DNA of 64,000 bases from Xenophilus arseniciresistens (lineage in GTDB: Bacteria > Pseudomonadota > Gammaproteobacteria > Burkholderiales > Burkholderiaceae_C): the NCBI RefSeq assembly GCF_028023875.1, contig NZ_JAQIPB010000006.1, positions 124,001 to 188,000 of the forward strand, in the 5' to 3' direction. The notes beneath the pieces are model-generated. The model was given only the letters and a program-made list of their open reading frames with translations, did not search any database and was not told the DNA's origin. Each line of letters opens with the position of its first letter. Position 1 is the first letter of the stretch. This document shows positions 61,697-64,000 of the stretch, piece by piece. Both the position numbers and the translations under genes were made by a program.

Positions 61697-62760
61697 GGCT
61701 GCTTGTAGTCCGAGCCCGTGGGTTGCGCGCCTTCGGCGGCCGGGCGCTTGGCGCGCACCAGCTTGCGCTGCACGGGGGCCGCAGGCGCGACGGCCTCCTG
61801 TTGCTGGTGCTGGGCTGCGGCTTCGTCGTTCAGGCCGACGGTGGAGCGCGCGTACAGGTCGGCCTCGTTGCCTTCGGTACCTGCACCCGCAGTGCGGCGC
61901 GAGCCACCCACGGCGCGTGCGCGCTCGGTGGCGGCGAGCTTGTCGTCCACGCCCGCGAACTTGGAGTACTTGTGCAGGATCGGCACCAACTGGCCATAGA
62001 TGCGCGGGCTGCCGGCCATGCATTCGCGCTGCTCCAGGTATTCGCCTTCGCCCGTGAAGTTGCCGATCAGGCCGCCGGCCTCGGTCACCAGCAGCGAGCC
62101 GGCGGCCACGTCCCAGATGTTCAGGCCGGTTTCGAAGAAGGCGTCGCAGTAGCCCGCGGCCACGTAGGCCAGGTCGAGTGCGGCGGCGCCGGGGCGGCGC
62201 AGGCCGGCGGCGCGCGGCATCAGGTCGGCCATGATGGCCAGGTACTGCTTGAAGTTGTCGCCCGCGCGGAAGGGGAAGCCCGTGGAGATCAGGCTCTGGT
62301 TGAGCATGGTGCGCTTGGACACGCGAATGCGCCGCTCGTTCAGGAAGGCGCCGCGGCCCTTGGAGGCCGTGAAGAGGTCGTTGCGCGTGGGGTCATACAC
62401 CACGGCCTGCTCGATCTTGCCGCGGAAGGACAGCGCGATGGACACGCAGTAGACCGGGAAGCCGTGGATGAAGTTGGTGGTGCCGTCCAGCGGGTCGATG
62501 ATCCAGACGTAGTCCGAATCGCGGGCCCCATGTTCGGTGCCCGATTCCTCGGCCAGGATGCCGTGGCCGGGGTAGGCGGTCAGCAGCGTCTCGATGATGG
62601 CCTGCTCGCTCGCGTGGTCCACCTCGGTCACAAAGTCGTTCACCTGCTTTTGCGAGATGCGCACCGCCTCCACGTCGAGGGCGGCGCGATTGATGATGGC
62701 GCCAGCGGCGCGTGCGGCCTTGATGGCCACGTTGAGCATGGGGTGCAGGTTGGACGACAT
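61693..62760 (-). CDS. suhB: inositol monophosphatase family protein (SuhB)
   Basis: 355-residue Mg-dependent phosphatase. Active site: ILAEESGTE, the metal motif [25 protein letters not shown] and the second motif [18 protein letters not shown]. SuhB of E. coli has 267 residues; this one adds a ~85-residue Glu/Ala/Gln-rich C-terminal tail ([17 protein letters not shown]) likely to be disordered. SuhB also joins ribosomal antitermination complexes. [20 protein letters not shown] fixes the start. The stop overlaps the FUSC start. Confidence 0.94.
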   Translation of the reverse strand: MSSNLHPMLNVAIKAARAAGAIINRAALDVEAVRISQKQVNDFVTEVDHASEQAIIETLLTAYPGHGILAEESGTEHGARDSDYVWIIDPLDGTTNFIHGFPVYCVSIALSFRGKIEQAVVYDPTRNDLFTASKGRGAFLNERRIRVSKRTMLNQSLISTGFPFRAGDNFKQYLAIMADLMPRAAGLRRPGAAALDLAYVAAGYCDAFFETGLNIWDVAAGSLLVTEAGGLIGNFTGEGEYLEQRECMAGSPRIYGQLVPILHKYSKFAGVDDKLAATERARAVGGSRRTAGAGTEGNEADLYARSTVGLNDEAAAQHQQQEAVAPAAPVQRKLVRAKRPAAEGAQPTGSDYKQP

Positions 62761-62913
62761 GAATTGTGGGAAGAACGGGACGCGCAGGAGCAGCGCTGGG
62801 GACGGCGACCCGGCGATGCGGGCGGACAGGGGCGCGATTCTAACGGCGGACTGCAAAAAACCGTGACCGACAGAGCGGGGCCGCTCATCGGCTGGCTGCG
62901 CCTGCCCGTACAA

Positions 62914-62934
62914 TATTGATAACAATTCGCATTG
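62914..62934 (+). promoter_or_regulatory. Fur box upstream of the DUF3649-PepSY operon
   Basis: ATTGATAACAATTCGCATTG matches the ferric-uptake-regulator 19-bp palindrome (GATAATGATAATCATTATC) in most positions, in particular GATAAC and CATT ends. It lies 9 bp upstream of the ATG at 62943 and would put the operon under iron repression. No TonB receptor is visible; it may follow or lie elsewhere. Confidence 0.7.
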
Positions 62935-62942
62935 AGTTTTGC

Positions 62943-63281
62943 ATGACCCTCCTCGCGCATAGCGTCGACCAGGCGCCGTGGCGCCGTTTTCTTGCGGGCG
63001 CCCTGCGGCATCTGCCGCTGGTTTCCAGAATCGTGGCTGCGCTGTTCGGCGGCTATGCGCTGGCGGCGCTGTTCAGCGTGGCGGCGCTGGCGCTGCCCAT
63101 GGACAAGACCCAGGCCGTGTTCACCGGCATGCTGGGCAGCTTCATCGTCTACACGCTGGCCGTGATCTGGGTCTTTGCCGTGCGATCGGCCACCCGTGCC
63201 TGGGTGGGCCTGCTGGTGGCGGGACTGCCCATCGGACTGGCGGCGCTGTGGGTGCTCAAGGGGCAGGGGGCGGCGGCATGA
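62943..63281 (+). CDS. DUF3649 family membrane protein
   Basis: 112-residue inner-membrane protein with three hydrophobic segments: [48 protein letters not shown] and [20 protein letters not shown]. The family occurs in iron-regulated clusters with PepSY_TM proteins and siderophore receptors; function unknown. The first bases follow the Fur box. ATGA overlap with the next gene. Confidence 0.85.
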   Translation: MTLLAHSVDQAPWRRFLAGALRHLPLVSRIVAALFGGYALAALFSVAALALPMDKTQAVFTGMLGSFIVYTLAVIWVFAVRSATRAWVGLLVAGLPIGLAALWVLKGQGAAA

Positions 63282-64000
63282 GCGCAGCGAGCGTGAAGCC
63301 GGCACCCCAGGCCGGCGCGAAGAAGGCGCCCAAGGCCCCGGGCCTGCGCCAGACCATGTCGGACCTGCACATCTGGACCGGGCTGCTGATGGGCTGGTTC
63401 CTGTATGCGATGTTCCTCACCGGCACGGTGAGCTACTTCAAGGAAGAGCTTTCGCAGTGGATGCAGCCCGAGCTGGCGCATCAGGCCAAGGTGCCTGAGC
63501 TGGCGGGCGTGGCGCAGCGCGTGGTCGACACGCTGGCCGTGCAGGCGCCCGGGAGCCCGCAATGGAGCGTGGGCCTGCCCGACGAGCGCACCAACGTGGC
63601 CTCGGCCTTCTGGCGCAACCCCGGCGTGCAGGGGCGGCGCAGCTTCGAGAGCGCGCGTTTCGACCCGGCCACGGGCGAGAAGGTGGCGGCGCGCGAGACC
63701 GCCGGCGGCGACTTCTTCTACCGCTTCCACTTCCAGTTCCACTACATGCCGGTGCTCTGGGGTCGCTGGCTGGCGGGCATCGCGGCCATGTTCATGCTGG
63801 TGGCCATCGTCAGCGGCGTGATCACGCACAAGAAGATCTTCATCGACTTCTTCACCTTCCGCTGGGGCAAGGGCCAGCGCTCGTGGCTGGACGCGCACAA
63901 CGCGCTGTCGGTGTTCGGGCTGCCCTTCCATCTGATGATCACCTACTCGGGGCTGATCACGCTGATGCTGATGTACATGCCCTGGGGCAACGACGCGGCC
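63278..64000 (+). CDS. PepSY domain membrane protein, iron-regulated (5' part)
   Basis: 241 codons present; the gene runs past the window end. After a basic alanine/lysine-rich start comes MSDLHIWTGLLMGWFLYAMFLTGTVSYFKEELSQWM (first helix of PepSY_TM), a periplasmic section with SFESARFDPATGEKVAARE, FYRFHFQFHYMPVLWGRWLAGIAAMFMLVAIVSGVITHKKIFIDFFTFRWGKGQRSWLDAHNALSVFGLPFHLMITYSGL which is the conserved core. Related to the PepSY protein of the copper operon but under a Fur box, so probably for iron-siderophore handling. Confidence 0.92.
   Translation, partial: MSAASVKPAPQAGAKKAPKAPGLRQTMSDLHIWTGLLMGWFLYAMFLTGTVSYFKEELSQWMQPELAHQAKVPELAGVAQRVVDTLAVQAPGSPQWSVGLPDERTNVASAFWRNPGVQGRRSFESARFDPATGEKVAARETAGGDFFYRFHFQFHYMPVLWGRWLAGIAAMFMLVAIVSGVITHKKIFIDFFTFRWGKGQRSWLDAHNALSVFGLPFHLMITYSGLITLMLMYMPWGNDAA

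Noticed and set aside
61697-62023. N-terminal extension of the FUSC open frame into suhB
   Set aside because: The region codes for the SuhB tail in another frame; the GTG overlapping the suhB stop gives a sensible start.

Overview
This window is GC-rich DNA from a betaproteobacterium, most likely a member of the Comamonadaceae (Burkholderiales). The clues are three Bug-type periplasmic receptors, dense operons joined by ATGA/TGATG overlaps, and a C/G-tract palindromic repeat typical of that family's intergenic spaces. It reads as ordinary chromosome: no insertion sequence, prophage, tRNA, rRNA or CRISPR array was seen.

Layout. 1-941 is the end of an RND-efflux outer membrane lipoprotein. 929-5920 (minus) is a catabolic operon (TauD/TfdA dioxygenase, Bug receptor, amidohydrolase, Bug receptor, isocitrate lyase-family enzyme) with a divergent LysR regulator at 6061. 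7391-11443 is the late cobalamin operon cobQ-cobT-cobS-cobC, followed by nth converging on it, a DUF6172 gene and a strong terminator. 12538-13065 is an IscR-like Rrf2 regulator lacking two of the three usual cluster cysteines. 13333-14642 carries a small gene and a glycerophosphodiesterase. 14697-19165 (minus) is nadA, nadB, panB, panC, in which nadB and panB form one uninterrupted reading frame. 20240-23174 is a polar amino-acid ABC importer.

24337-30264 (minus) is a copper-uptake operon headed by a DUF2946 (CruR-like) leader protein, then two PCu(A)C chaperones, a cytochrome c, a TonB receptor and a PepSY membrane protein. 30450-44566 holds mixed metabolism: acyl-CoA ligase, NDH-2, ergothioneine genes egtB-egtD, an iron/2-oxoglutarate dioxygenase, UspA, RluA, an MFS exporter, a transglutaminase (Tgl)-like protein, ferredoxin, GNAT, DUF808 and several small genes. 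44599-47600 is a two-partner-secretion transporter translationally coupled to a glycine-rich lipoprotein, with an AT-rich upstream region.

47864-51660 has an esterase, gshA, a monooxygenase-like protein and an SDR. 51690-53765 holds a membrane-anchored WYL-like protein and a YqjI/YqjH-type ferric-reductase pair with palindromic operators. 53929-57521 holds an AhpD-like protein, an NmrA-like protein, a Cys-type sulfatase and a third Bug receptor, with a divergent MarR at 57607. 58138-62760 (minus) is MscS, a FUSC-type exporter and suhB. A Fur-box-controlled DUF3649-PepSY operon starts at 62943 and runs off the end.

The points most worth following are the nadB-panB fusion, the DUF2946 leader with its CxxC and RGPP motifs and a stem enclosing its stop codon, the three hairpins between cobT and cobS, the Tgl-like protein, and the secretion-transporter/lipoprotein pair.
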